From assembly GCA_934394815.1 (NCBI GenBank), contig CAKRRD010000030.1:1-38104 (forward strand): 38,104 bases of DNA. The letters run 5' to 3'. Under the pieces are notes generated by a model, which saw only the letters and a list, made by a program, of their open reading frames with translations, did not search any database and was not told the DNA's origin. Origin of the DNA: an uncultured Acetatifactor sp. GTDB lineage: Bacteria > Bacillota > Clostridia > Lachnospirales > Lachnospiraceae. Both the position numbers and the translations under genes were made by a program. Below are positions 27,070 to 35,238 of this stretch, piece by piece. Each line of letters opens with the position of its first letter. Position 1 is the stretch's first letter.

Positions 27070-28092
27070 ATGAAGATCATGGATATGCATTGTGATACCA
27101 TCTCCGAACTGGCGGAGCGGGGCGGGGAACTTCGGGAAAATAAGGGACAGCTGGATCTGAAGCGGATGCGGGAGAGTGGATATCTGGTACAGAATTTTGC
27201 ATTGTTCGTGGATATCGGGAAGGCGGGAACTCCGACACCCTGGGAGCGGGTGTGCGCTTTGTACGAGGTCTACCGGAAGGAACTGGAGAAAAATAAGGAT
27301 CGGATCGCGCCGGTGTTGTGTTATGAAGATATTCTGAAAAATGAAGCCGGCGGGAAGCTGTCGGCCCTCTTAACGGTGGAAGAAGGGGCGGTCTGCGGCG
27401 GCAGCCTGGAACGGCTGCTGAAATTGTACGACATGGGGGTGCGGATGCTGACCCTGACCTGGAATTATCGGAATGAACTGGGATGGCCTGCCGCCTGCCG
27501 GAGACTGGGACAGAGCAGGGGAAACGTTGGATTTACGCAGGGATCGGTTCTGGAGAAGGTACAGGAGTCCGGGAAGAATGTGGTGCACGGCCTTACAGAA
27601 ACCGGCCGCAATTTTGTCATGGAGATGGAGCATCTTGGCATGATACCGGATGTCTCCCATCTGTCGGATGCCGGTTTTGATGCCGTGTGGGAGTGCACGA
27701 AGAAACCTTTCGTGGCCAGTCATTCCAATGCAAGGGCAGTCTGTTTCTCTCTCCGGAATCTGTCGGATGACCGGATCCGGAAACTGGCGGAGCGGGGCGG
27801 CTGCATGGGCTTGAACTATTATGATAAATTCCTGGTGGATGGCGGAAGCAGCGATCCTGAGGTGCTGTGGGAAGCCATAGTGCAACAGGCAAGACATATC
27901 ACCGACATCGGCGGCATGGAGGTACTGGGGCTTGGCAGCGATTTTGACGGCATCCCCGTCAATCCGGCGATTCCCGGTGCCGAAGCTCTGCCGCTTCTGT
28001 GGGAGAGGTTAAAAACAGCCGGCTTTACGGAAAGCCGGCTGGACGGGATCTTCTGGGGAAATGTGATGCGGGTATACCGGGAGACCCTGTGA
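27070..28092 (+). CDS. Membrane dipeptidase-like metalloprotease (peptidase family M19)
   Basis: The enzyme should hydrolyse dipeptides using two zinc ions in a TIM barrel. The 340-residue protein has the first metal motif in MDMHCDTI, the bridging Glu in LTVEEGAV, the later metal ligands in IPDVSHLSD and VASHSNARA, and GLGSDFDGIP near the end. No signal peptide is seen, so it is probably cytoplasmic. The ATG at 27070 has CAGGAG six bases upstream. An in-frame ATG at 27013 lies inside the uracil permease terminator and is rejected. The gene is convergent with aroA, three bases away. Confidence 0.93.
   Translation: MKIMDMHCDTISELAERGGELRENKGQLDLKRMRESGYLVQNFALFVDIGKAGTPTPWERVCALYEVYRKELEKNKDRIAPVLCYEDILKNEAGGKLSALLTVEEGAVCGGSLERLLKLYDMGVRMLTLTWNYRNELGWPAACRRLGQSRGNVGFTQGSVLEKVQESGKNVVHGLTETGRNFVMEMEHLGMIPDVSHLSDAGFDAVWECTKKPFVASHSNARAVCFSLRNLSDDRIRKLAERGGCMGLNYYDKFLVDGGSSDPEVLWEAIVQQARHITDIGGMEVLGLGSDFDGIPVNPAIPGAEALPLLWERLKTAGFTESRLDGIFWGNVMRVYRETL
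28011..28041 (-). terminator. Intrinsic terminator of aroA inside the dipeptidase gene
   Basis: On the minus strand, CAGCCGGCTTT and AAAGCCGGCTG (28031-28041 and 28016-28026) pair perfectly over 11 bp with a 4-base loop, followed by five T residues. It is the first terminator after aroA and lies within the coding sequence of the convergent gene. Confidence 0.85.
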
Positions 28093-28106
28093 AGCTTACA
28101 GGGTTT
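28084..28106 (+). terminator. Possible weak terminator of the dipeptidase gene
   Basis: ACCCTGT (28084-28090) pairs with ACAGGGT (28098-28104) around the stop codon, followed by only a few T residues. The loop contains the stop. Confidence 0.3.
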
Positions 28107-29445
28107 CCGGACATTTTATCTTCGCAATTACCTGTTCCAGTACTTCAAAATAGTTCTCGAAAGTCTTGCGGCAGCATCCGGGATCGTCGATGACGATGCC
28201 TTCGGCCCGCAGTCCGGTGAGGGCGAAGCCCATGGCCATGCGGTGATCGTCGTAGGTAGCTACGGTGCAGGGGTGCGGCATGCCGGGATAGATGGTGATG
28301 CTGTCCTGCGCCTCTTCACAGCGGATACCCATGCGGGTCAGCTCCGTACAGATGGCATGGATGCGGTCACTTTCCTGAAAACGGATATGACCGATGCCCT
28401 TGATACAGGTGGGGCTGTCGGCAAAAGGCGCTATGGCTGCCAGTGTGATGGCCTGATCGGAGCAGGAGGACATATCCACGGTGATACCGTGGAAGGCGGG
28501 AGCCTGTGTCCCGGCATCCGCTGCACCGGCAGGCGGCAGCAGAAGGACACCCTGCTCCGTCTCCCGGGCGGTACATCCCATTTTCTCTAAGATATGTAAG
28601 AACTCCACATCGCCCTGCAGGCTTTCAAAGTGTACATGCTCCACGCATACCGGAATGCCCAGTAACGGTGCCATGGCATAGAAATAACAGGCGGCGGAGA
28701 CATCCGGCTCAATCTGATAATCCAGAGCATTATAATGCTGACCGGCGCAGATGAGGAACTGGTCTGCGGCGGGACGCTCCACCCGGACACCGAACTGTTC
28801 CATCATTTTACGGGTCATTTCGATATAGGCCATGCCGTGGGTACCTTCCACCTGAATCGTGAAATCTTCTGCGGATAAGGTGGAGGCGATCAGCAGGGCA
28901 CTGAGAAACTGACTGCTGTGTCCGATATCGATAGTGATATGATCCTGTCCGAAACCATGTGCCGTCAGGGTAAAGGGAAAGTGGCAGTCCTCTCCCTCGC
29001 AGACGATCTCACAGCCCAGCTCTTTCAGGGAAGACAAAAGCGGTGCCATGGGGCGTCTGCGCATCTGCTCCGAGGCATCCATATGGAAAACACCTTCGGA
29101 GACACCCAGAGCAGCCGTCAGAAAACGGGCAGCGGTTCCGGCACTGCCGACGTTCAGGGACGCCTCGGTGCAGGGAATCTTCCCACCCAGTCCTTCTACC
29201 GTGACGATGCAGGTATCCTCATCCACAGTAGTCCGGAATCCGAGATCCTGTACGCATTGCAGAAAATGTCTGGAATCATCGGAGAACAGTACCCCCCGCA
29301 GCGTGGATGCCCCCTCCGCCAGCATGGCCAGCAGGAGGCTGCGGTTGGTAATACTCTTGGAACCCGGCACCCGGATCGTCAGCGGTTCTGTTGTTTTTTT
29401 CATTTCCTTATATATAGCAGGAACGCGGTAAATTTTGTCTGCCAT
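28096..29445 (-). CDS. aroA: 3-phosphoshikimate 1-carboxyvinyltransferase (EPSP synthase)
   Basis: AroA joins shikimate-3-phosphate and phosphoenolpyruvate in aromatic amino acid synthesis. The 449-residue protein has RVPGSKSITNRSLLLA, the PEP-binding GSAGTAARFLTA loop, QMRRRPMAPL, and YDDHRMAMGFAL near the C-terminus. The GSAGTAARF form differs from the GNAGTAMRP of enterobacterial enzymes. The start at 29445 (MADKIYRVP) is chosen because AAGGGAT lies about ten bases upstream; an in-frame ATG at 29487 has no ribosome binding site. It is a lone gene with its own promoter and a terminator inside the neighbour; no other shikimate gene is nearby. Confidence 0.95.
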   Translation of the reverse strand: MADKIYRVPAIYKEMKKTTEPLTIRVPGSKSITNRSLLLAMLAEGASTLRGVLFSDDSRHFLQCVQDLGFRTTVDEDTCIVTVEGLGGKIPCTEASLNVGSAGTAARFLTAALGVSEGVFHMDASEQMRRRPMAPLLSSLKELGCEIVCEGEDCHFPFTLTAHGFGQDHITIDIGHSSQFLSALLIASTLSAEDFTIQVEGTHGMAYIEMTRKMMEQFGVRVERPAADQFLICAGQHYNALDYQIEPDVSAACYFYAMAPLLGIPVCVEHVHFESLQGDVEFLHILEKMGCTARETEQGVLLLPPAGAADAGTQAPAFHGITVDMSSCSDQAITLAAIAPFADSPTCIKGIGHIRFQESDRIHAICTELTRMGIRCEEAQDSITIYPGMPHPCTVATYDDHRMAMGFALTGLRAEGIVIDDPGCCRKTFENYFEVLEQVIAKIKCPETL

Positions 29446-29519
29446 GGATCTGTTTATCCCTTCTGAATGTCTTAACTCTGCAGCCATACACCGATTGTTG
29501 TGTGAGAACCACAGATTCT

Positions 29520-29531
29520 ATATCATGATAT
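29520..29531. promoter_or_regulatory. 12 bp perfect palindrome at the aroA transcription start
   Basis: ATATCATGATAT is its own complement and sits within imperfect arms ATTCT and AGAAT-like bases. It lies about at +1 of the aroA promoter, where a repressor could act. Confidence 0.4.
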
Positions 29532-29535
29532 ATAG

Positions 29536-29564
29536 AGAATATCATTTTCTGGTGTGTAACACAA
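29536..29564 (-). promoter_or_regulatory. Promoter of aroA
   Basis: On the minus strand, TTGTGT (29559-29564), a 17-base spacer and TATTCT (29536-29541) are seen. Confidence 0.6.
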
Positions 29565-29590
29565 CTCCGAAAAATTTTTAAAAATAATGG

Positions 29591-29648
29591 TTGACATCCC
29601 TAGCGGAATAGTATAGTATAAATTCATAACATCCCTATCAGATAAGTA
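29591..29648 (+). promoter_or_regulatory. Promoter of cysK with a repeated operator-like motif
   Basis: TTGACA (29591-29596), a 17-base spacer and TAGTAT (29614-29619) form the promoter. A 20-base motif that begins ACATCCCTA and ends in AGTA or TAGTA occurs at 29594-29613 and again at 29629-29648, with 16 of 20 bases shared. The second copy also has an inverted arrangement TCCCTA...TAGGAA. The copies cover the promoter and the transcription start, as expected for a repressor. Confidence 0.65.
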
Positions 29649-29694
29649 GGAAATAAAAACAAACACCATTTTCAAGAACAAGGAGGATTTCATT

Positions 29695-30633
29695 ATGAGT
29701 AAGATTTACACATCCGCAACCCAGCTGATCGGACATACACCCCTTTTAAAAGTAAATAATTACATGAAGGATCAGAACATCGAAGGCGTAGAGCTTCTGG
29801 CAAAGCTGGAGTATTTCAATCCCGCAGGAAGTGTTAAGGACAGAATCTCTCTAGCAATGATCGAAGATGCTGAGAAGAAGGGTATTTTAAAGCCCGGTTC
29901 CACCATCATCGAGCCCACCTCCGGCAACACGGGTATCGGCCTGGCAAGCGTAGCAGCAGCCAAGGGTTACCGGACTATTTTAACCCTTCCCGAGACCATG
30001 AGTGTGGAGCGTCGTAATCTCCTGAAAGCCTACGGTGCAGAACTGGTACTGACCGAAGGCGCCAAGGGCATGAAGGGTGCCATCGCCAAGGCAGAGGAAC
30101 TGGAGAAGTCCATTCCGGGAGCTGTAATCCTCGGTCAGTTTGATAACCCTGCCAATCCCGCCGCACATGCCGCTACCACCGGTCCCGAGATCTGGGAAGA
30201 CACCGACGGTAAGGTAGACATCTTCGTAGCAGGTGTAGGTACCGGCGGAACCGTGACCGGCATTGGTACTTATTTAAAATCCAAGAATCCGGGTGTGAAG
30301 ATCGTAGCAGTAGAGCCTGCAGATTCTCCTGTACTTTCCGGCGGACAGCCCGGACCTCATAAGCTGCAGGGTATCGGCGCAGGATTCGTTCCTTCCGTTC
30401 TGAATACCGGCATTTACGATGAAATCTTTACCGTGACTACGGATCAGGCATTTACCACCGGCCGTCTGATTGCTCATAAGGAAGGCGTCCTGGTAGGAAT
30501 CACCTCCGGTGCAGCTCTGTATGCGGCAGCACAGATTGCAAAGCGTCCCGAAAATGCAGGCAAGACCATCGTGGCACTGCTTCCCGATTCCGGTGACAGA
30601 TACCTGTCTACTCCGATGTTTGCGGAAGCTTAG
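29695..30633 (+). CDS. cysK: Cysteine synthase (O-acetylserine sulfhydrylase)
   Basis: CysK makes cysteine from O-acetylserine and sulfide with PLP. The 312-residue protein has Lys48 for PLP in NPAGSVKDR, the substrate-binding [10 protein letters not shown] loop, the phosphate-binding GTGGTVTG loop, and SGAALYAA and [10 protein letters not shown] at the end. All key residues are present and the length is normal. AAGGAGG lies before the ATG. A strong promoter with a repeated motif lies upstream; metNIQ and an Rrf2 regulator follow, which suggests sulfur-responsive control. Confidence 0.97.
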   Translation: MSKIYTSATQLIGHTPLLKVNNYMKDQNIEGVELLAKLEYFNPAGSVKDRISLAMIEDAEKKGILKPGSTIIEPTSGNTGIGLASVAAAKGYRTILTLPETMSVERRNLLKAYGAELVLTEGAKGMKGAIAKAEELEKSIPGAVILGQFDNPANPAAHAATTGPEIWEDTDGKVDIFVAGVGTGGTVTGIGTYLKSKNPGVKIVAVEPADSPVLSGGQPGPHKLQGIGAGFVPSVLNTGIYDEIFTVTTDQAFTTGRLIAHKEGVLVGITSGAALYAAAQIAKRPENAGKTIVALLPDSGDRYLSTPMFAEA

Positions 30634-30649
30634 GGCACTTTCTAAGAAC

Positions 30650-30710
30650 TTTACAGACTCGCATTCTTGTGTTAGAATGTATGGCATGGTACTAGGAATT
30701 CAAGGAATTC
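30650..30710 (+). promoter_or_regulatory. Promoter of metNIQ with a GGAATTC repeat
   Basis: TTTACA (30650-30655), a 17-base spacer and TAGAAT (30673-30678) are seen. Shortly after the start, GGAATTC occurs twice (30695-30701 and 30704-30710), spaced nine bases apart. No S-box (SAM) or T-box riboswitch is visible in the short leader, so control is probably by a DNA-binding protein. Confidence 0.6.
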
Positions 30711-30755
30711 GTGCTTTTCTCCCCTTAAAAGTACGAACCTGGAATGGAGGAACTT

Positions 30756-31766
30756 ATGGAACCGATCATTCAGATCAAGAATGTTACAAAAACTTTTATA
30801 GGTAAAGATAATCAGGTAGAAGCTCTGAAGGGCATCAGCCTGGATATCAACAAGGGAGATATCTACGGCATCATCGGTATGAGTGGTGCCGGAAAATCTA
30901 CCCTGGTGCGTTGCCTGAACTATCTGGAGAAGCCCACCACCGGAACCGTAGTGGTAGAGGATCAGGATCTTTCGACCCTGTCCGAGGCGGAACTCCGTAA
31001 GGCGCGTACAGGCATCGCCATGATCTTTCAGCATTTTAATCTGCTTATGCAGAAAAGTGTACTTGACAACGTATGCTTCCCCATGGAGATCGTGGGTGTG
31101 AAAAAGCAGGCTGCCAGAAAGCGTGCCATGGAACTGCTCGAAATCGTGGGACTGAAGGAAAAGGCAGACGCTTATCCTTCCCAGCTCTCCGGTGGACAGA
31201 AGCAGCGTGTGGCTATTGCAAGAGCTCTGGCCAACACGCCAAAGATCCTGCTGTGTGATGAGGCGACCAGTGCACTGGATCCCACCACGACCAAGGAGAT
31301 CCTGAAATTATTACAGGACATCAACAGACAGTACGGCATCACCATCGTGATCATCACCCATGAGATGGCGGTGGTACAGGAGATCTGTTCCCATGTAGCC
31401 ATTATTGATGCCGGACAGCTGGCAGAGCACGGAACGGTGGAGGAGGTCTTCTCCCGCCCCCAGTCCGAGGCCGCCAGAAAACTGGTATTCATGGTAGATC
31501 CCAAGGCAAAGGAAATGTCCGGAAAACGTTGTGTCCGCATTGTTTTCACCGAGAATTCTTCCTTCGAGCCGGTGATCGCCAATATGGTACTGGAGTGCAA
31601 GGCTCCCGTCAACATCCTGTTAGCGGATACCAAGGACATCGGCGGTATCGCCCATGGACAAATGATCTTACAGCTGCCGGAGGATGAAATGGCAGCGAAC
31701 AAGATGATCCATTATTTGCAGGAGAGAAAACTGGAAGTGGAGGAGTTGAGAGACTATGTGGGATAA
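30756..31766 (+). CDS. metN: Methionine ABC transporter ATP-binding protein
   Basis: MetN powers uptake of methionine or related sulfur amino acids. The 336-residue protein has Walker A GMSGAGKST (41-49), the signature LSGGQ (144-148), Walker B ILLCDEATSALD and the switch His in THEM. The C-terminal NIL domain (about 255-336) binds the substrate as feedback control and marks the methionine type. The start at 30756 is chosen because TGGAGG (30745-30750) lies five bases before it and inside any start at 30744. The gene overlaps metI by 11 bases. Confidence 0.96.
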   Translation: MEPIIQIKNVTKTFIGKDNQVEALKGISLDINKGDIYGIIGMSGAGKSTLVRCLNYLEKPTTGTVVVEDQDLSTLSEAELRKARTGIAMIFQHFNLLMQKSVLDNVCFPMEIVGVKKQAARKRAMELLEIVGLKEKADAYPSQLSGGQKQRVAIARALANTPKILLCDEATSALDPTTTKEILKLLQDINRQYGITIVIITHEMAVVQEICSHVAIIDAGQLAEHGTVEEVFSRPQSEAARKLVFMVDPKAKEMSGKRCVRIVFTENSSFEPVIANMVLECKAPVNILLADTKDIGGIAHGQMILQLPEDEMAANKMIHYLQERKLEVEELRDYVG

Positions 31767-32418
31767 TGCAACGACTATGATGGTGGTGGAAGGCATCTTT
31801 GTTACTTTGTACATGACGTTGGCAACAACGTTTATGGGGTATGTGCTCGGACTGCCGATGGGAATTGCCCTGGTAATTACCGCACCGAAGGGACTTCGAC
31901 CGAATAAGATTATTTATAAGGTATTAGATGTGGTTGTGAATGTCGTCCGAAGCTTTCCGTTTTTGATTCTGCTGATCGTGATTCAGCCGTTGACACGGAT
32001 CATCGTAGGAAAAAGCTATGGACCGACTGCAACAATCGTTCCGCTGACATTGTCAGCGGCACCGTTTATTGCCAGAATGGTAGAGTCCTCTCTGCTGGAA
32101 GTGGACCACGGCGTCATTGAGGCGGCACAGAGCATGGGAGCAAACCTCTGGACCATCATCTGGAAAGTAATGATCGGAGAGGCAAAGACTTCCCTGATCG
32201 TCAATGTAACGATTGCCCTGGGTACGATTCTGGGATACTCCGCTATGGCGGGTATCGTCGGCGGTGGCGGTCTGGGTGATATCGCGATCCGCTACGGTTA
32301 CTACCGTTACGATAGCAGCATCATGTGGGTGACGGTGGTATTGCTGATAGTGCTGGTACAGCTGATGCAGTATGCCGGAATGAAGTTATCCAAGAAGCTG
32401 GATAAGAGAACCAGATAA
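31756..32418 (+). CDS. metI: Methionine ABC transporter permease
   Basis: The 220-residue membrane protein has five hydrophobic segments and the permease coupling loop (EAAQSMGANLWTIIWKVMI), with the GSMAGIVGGGGLGD-type turn typical of MetI near the end (YSAMAGIVGGGGLGDIAI). It works as a dimer with MetN. It starts within the end of metN, which supports translational coupling. A small perfect hairpin CAGGTG/CACCTG (32442-32458) lies between it and metQ and might adjust relative expression. Confidence 0.95.
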   Translation: MWDNATTMMVVEGIFVTLYMTLATTFMGYVLGLPMGIALVITAPKGLRPNKIIYKVLDVVVNVVRSFPFLILLIVIQPLTRIIVGKSYGPTATIVPLTLSAAPFIARMVESSLLEVDHGVIEAAQSMGANLWTIIWKVMIGEAKTSLIVNVTIALGTILGYSAMAGIVGGGGLGDIAIRYGYYRYDSSIMWVTVVLLIVLVQLMQYAGMKLSKKLDKRTR

Positions 32419-32507
32419 GATGGTTTGATAAAAGGTTGAGACAGGTGCAGATCACCTGAGTCAATAAAGTTAATGTTATGAACGAATGATTTAGGAGGAG
32501 AAATATT

Positions 32508-33320
32508 ATGAAAAAGAAAGTAATCGCTTTGATTGCCGTTGCAGCATTGTCCGTGAGCGCACTGACCGGCTGCGGCAGCAAGGGAGCCGACGACAAGACC
32601 ATTAAGGTAGCTGCAACCGCAGTACCTCATGCTGAGATCCTGGAGGCAGCAAAGCCTCTGTTAGAGGAGCAGGGGTATACTCTGGAGATTCAGGTATTCG
32701 ATGATTATGTACAGCCCAATGAAGTAGTAGAGTCCGGTGAATTCGATGCCAACTACTTCCAGCATATCCCGTATCTGGAGAGCTTCAACGAGGAGAAGGG
32801 TACCCATCTGGTAAATGCCGGCGGTATCCACTATGAGCCTTTCGGACTGTATCCCGGAACCGAGACCAGCCTGGACAACATTGATAATGCAACCATCGCA
32901 GTACCCAATGATACCACCAACGAGGCACGTGCCCTGTTACTGTTACAGGATAACGGATACATTACCCTGAAGGATGGTGTAGGCCTGACTGCTACTACCA
33001 AGGATATTGTAGAGAATCCTCACAACATCACCTTCGTAGAGCTGGAAGCAGCACAGGTTCCCAGAACGCTTCCCGAGGTATCCTTCGGTGTCCTGAACGG
33101 CAACTACGCTATGGAAGCAGGCCTGACTGTTGCAGACGATGCTCTGCTGTATGAGAGCGCTGATTCTGAGGCAGCAGCTACTTATGTAAATGTAATCGCT
33201 GTTAAGGAAGGCAACGAGAATCTGCCTAAGATCAAGGCATTGGTAGATACTTTGAAGTCCGATGAGATTAAGCAGTTTATCAATGAGAATTATAATGGTG
33301 GTGTTATCCCTTACAAGTAA
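32508..33320 (+). CDS. metQ: Methionine-binding lipoprotein
   Basis: This is the substrate-binding protein of the metNIQ transporter. The 270-residue protein has a lipoprotein signal, MKKKVIALIAVAALS then LTGC with Cys22 as the lipid site. The NlpA/MetQ fold follows, with IKVAATAVPHAEILE, FDANYFQHIPYLE, and VPNDTTNEARALLLLQ. AGGAGG lies before the ATG. Whether it prefers methionine or cystine cannot be told; the neighbouring cysK leaves both open. A strong terminator ends the operon. Confidence 0.95.
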   Translation: MKKKVIALIAVAALSVSALTGCGSKGADDKTIKVAATAVPHAEILEAAKPLLEEQGYTLEIQVFDDYVQPNEVVESGEFDANYFQHIPYLESFNEEKGTHLVNAGGIHYEPFGLYPGTETSLDNIDNATIAVPNDTTNEARALLLLQDNGYITLKDGVGLTATTKDIVENPHNITFVELEAAQVPRTLPEVSFGVLNGNYAMEAGLTVADDALLYESADSEAAATYVNVIAVKEGNENLPKIKALVDTLKSDEIKQFINENYNGGVIPYK

Positions 33321-33351
33321 GGTGAAGCGCCAGTAAAGTAATGCAAAATCC

Positions 33352-33399
33352 GGAGAGCATTCCATCAAGCAGCATTCGGGATGCTCTCCTGATTTTTTC
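33352..33399 (+). terminator. Intrinsic terminator of metNIQ
   Basis: GGAGAGCATTCC (33352-33363) pairs with GGGATGCTCTCC (33378-33389), all 12 positions with one G-U, and is followed by TGATTTTTTC. Confidence 0.9.
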
Positions 33400-33400
33400 T

Positions 33401-33461
33401 GTTGTTTCCACAAATCCTATATGAACTCTGGGAAAAAGGGGATAGGGTTTGTGGAAACAAC
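33401..33461. repeat. 20 bp inverted repeat upstream of the Rrf2 gene
   Basis: The arms 33401-33420 (starts GTTGTTTCCAC) and 33442-33461 (ends GTGGAAACAAC) match at 19 of 20 positions, and the one difference is a G-U pair in RNA. The loop is 21 bases. No T-run follows on either strand, so it is not a terminator. It lies between the metNIQ terminator and the Rrf2 gene. Confidence 0.7.
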
Positions 33462-33553
33462 GGAAAAGTTGGAGCAGTTCTGACCGTTCCGGTGTAAAAG
33501 GCCGGACGATAAAAGTGAAAACCGAGCAGTTATGGCTCAGAAATGAGGATAAG

Positions 33554-33994
33554 ATGAAAATTTCGACCAAGGGAAGATATGCAGTACGTGTCATGCTGGA
33601 TCTGGCACTGCACAACAACGGAGAGTGTATCAAGGTAAAGGAGATTGCCGCCAGACAGGGCATTTCCGAGAAATATCTGGAGCAGATCATTGCCGTGCTG
33701 AATAAGGCCGGTTATGTAAAAAGTGTCCGCGGTGCCCAGGGCGGTTATCGTATTGCCAAGGATCCGGCAGACTATACCGTAGGAATGGTTTTACGGCTGA
33801 CGGAAGGCTCACTGGCTCCGGTAGCCTGTCTGGAGGATGGTGCAGACATCTGCGAACGCTGTGATACCTGTGAGACGCTGGAAGTATGGCAGGAGTTATA
33901 CGATGCGGTGAACAGGGTAGTGGACAGTGTCACTATTGCGGATCTGGCGGAACGACGGAAAAAGCGACTGGAGAATCTGGATTATTCCATATAA
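33554..33994 (+). CDS. Rrf2 family regulator with four clustered cysteines
   Basis: The 146-residue protein has the Rrf2 winged helix (MKISTKGRYAVRVMLDLAL, then ISEKYLEQIIAVLNKAGYVKSVRGAQGGY). It has five cysteines: Cys25, and a cluster at Cys92, Cys100, Cys103 and Cys106. IscR and NsrR use three cysteines in the same region for an Fe-S cluster, while Firmicute CymR lacks them. Its place beside cysK and metNIQ suggests that it controls sulfur uptake and cysteine synthesis, possibly with Fe-S or thiol sensing. The ATG at 33554 has GAGG upstream; an earlier in-frame GTG start has none. A strong terminator follows. Confidence 0.93.
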   Translation: MKISTKGRYAVRVMLDLALHNNGECIKVKEIAARQGISEKYLEQIIAVLNKAGYVKSVRGAQGGYRIAKDPADYTVGMVLRLTEGSLAPVACLEDGADICERCDTCETLEVWQELYDAVNRVVDSVTIADLAERRKKRLENLDYSI

Positions 33995-33995
33995 A

Positions 33996-34031
33996 AACAG
34001 CCCGGCAGGATTTCCTGCCGGGCTGTTGTCT
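33996..34031 (+). terminator. Strong hairpin terminator of the Rrf2 gene
   Basis: AACAGCCCGGCAGG pairs with CCTGCCGGGCTGTT (33996-34009 with 34014-34027), but the following bases GTCTGTCC are poor in T. The stem is very stable. Confidence 0.65.
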
Positions 34032-34070
34032 GTCCCCGGAAATGAAAGGGGGTCATTCCCGGCAACAGAC
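34028..34070. repeat. Second long hairpin after the Rrf2 gene
   Basis: GTCTGT (34028-34033) pairs with ACAGAC (34065-34070), and inside it CCGGAAATGA pairs with TCATTCCCGG with one mismatch. It abuts the previous hairpin. The remaining bases to 34332 (about 260) are AT-rich and hold only the DegV promoter and a GTTAAC repeat; I see no gene there. Confidence 0.6.
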
Positions 34071-34274
34071 GAATGTTAACCAGGGAAATGAATAGTTAAC
34101 AACTCAAGTATATAGGGAGAAGCCGGTATTGTCAACGAGTGACTGACAGAGGAGGATATACTTTCATCGACAAAAATCGCGCAGTTGTCTGTTTTAAAAT
34201 ATATAGTTATAAAAACTACATAAAGCAATATAAAATACCATGAAATGAAATATAATAACAAAAACTCATTGCTT

Positions 34275-34302
34275 TTTACTTCGCAACGTGGTAAGCTAAA
34301 CT
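34275..34302 (+). promoter_or_regulatory. Possible promoter of the DegV gene
   Basis: TTTACT (34275-34280), a 16-base spacer and TAAACT (34297-34302) lie about 30 bases before the start codon. Confidence 0.5.
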
Positions 34303-34332
34303 CTGCAAACAAGTAGAAAGGTTTATGCGAGA

Positions 34333-35232
34333 ATGAGCGAAGCATTTCATATTATATCAGACGGTTCCTGTGATCTTCCCATGGAACTGACCAAAGAAAA
34401 AGACATTACCGTAGTTCCCTTTTATGTATCTTTTGAAGAGGGAAAATACCAGAAGGAAATGGTAGAGATCGGTGTCCGCGATTTCTATCAGGAGATGGTG
34501 GATCATCCGGATATATATCCCAAGTCTTCCATGCCTTCCGTACAGGATTATGTGGATGCATTTCTTCCTTTTGTCAAGGTGGGAACGCCCATCATCTGCA
34601 TCTGCATCACAACCAAATTCAGCGGCTCCATGCAGTCCGCGCTGAATGCAAAGGCAATTCTGGAAGAGGAATATCCGGAGGCACAGATTTATGTCTGTGA
34701 TTCTACGGTGGATACCGTGCTTCAGGGTATCTATGCATTGGAGGCAGTACGCCTCAGAGATGCGGGGAAAAGCTATCAGGAGAGCATCGACCGCCTGAAT
34801 GAGATCAGGAGCTTTGGCAGAATCTTTTTCACAGTGGGAAATATGGAATACTTAAAGCATGGCGGACGAATCGGCAAGGTGGCCAGTGTGGCCGGAAGCC
34901 TGTTGGGAATCAAGCCCATCATCACCCTGAAAGAAGGCGAGATCTTCCCCTCCGGTATCGGCAGAAGCCGCCGCAAGACTGTGGATAAGAACATTGATCT
35001 GTTATTGGCATATTTTGCAGAGGAAAAGGCCGACATCGCCGATTACAGCGTCTGTGTGGGATATGGCTATGATTATGAAGAAGCCGTAGAGTTCCGTGAC
35101 AGACTGGCAGGCAGACTGAAAGAAAAGGGATACAACATCGACACCATCCCCATCTTCCAGATCGGTGCTACCATCGGTGTCCACACCGGACCCTATCCGC
35201 TGGGAATCGGTGTCGTGAGAAAAGCCATTTAA
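34333..35232 (+). CDS. DegV family fatty-acid-binding protein
   Basis: DegV (FakB-type) proteins bind a fatty acid so that a kinase can phosphorylate it for phospholipid synthesis. The 299-residue protein has the N-terminal ISDGSCDLP, KSSMPSVQDYVDAF, and ITTKFSGSMQSA with the lipid-contacting Ser and Thr. The second domain carries HGGRIGKVASVAGSLLGIKPII and ends GPYPLGIGVV. The ligand is inferred from the family. AGAAAGG lies before the ATG, somewhat far. No FakA kinase gene is in view. It is convergent with the HAD gene, six bases away. Confidence 0.93.
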   Translation: MSEAFHIISDGSCDLPMELTKEKDITVVPFYVSFEEGKYQKEMVEIGVRDFYQEMVDHPDIYPKSSMPSVQDYVDAFLPFVKVGTPIICICITTKFSGSMQSALNAKAILEEEYPEAQIYVCDSTVDTVLQGIYALEAVRLRDAGKSYQESIDRLNEIRSFGRIFFTVGNMEYLKHGGRIGKVASVAGSLLGIKPIITLKEGEIFPSGIGRSRRKTVDKNIDLLLAYFAEEKADIADYSVCVGYGYDYEEAVEFRDRLAGRLKEKGYNIDTIPIFQIGATIGVHTGPYPLGIGVVRKAI

Positions 35233-35238
35233 AAGATA

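Noticed and set aside
30634..30755. SAM riboswitch before metNIQ
   Set aside because: The leader is only about 70 bases from the predicted start and lacks the S-box helices and conserved bases.
34139..34243. Possible tiny gene starting GTG upstream of DegV
   Set aside because: A GAGGAGG lies inside the frame rather than before it, the composition is AT-driven, and no motif is seen.
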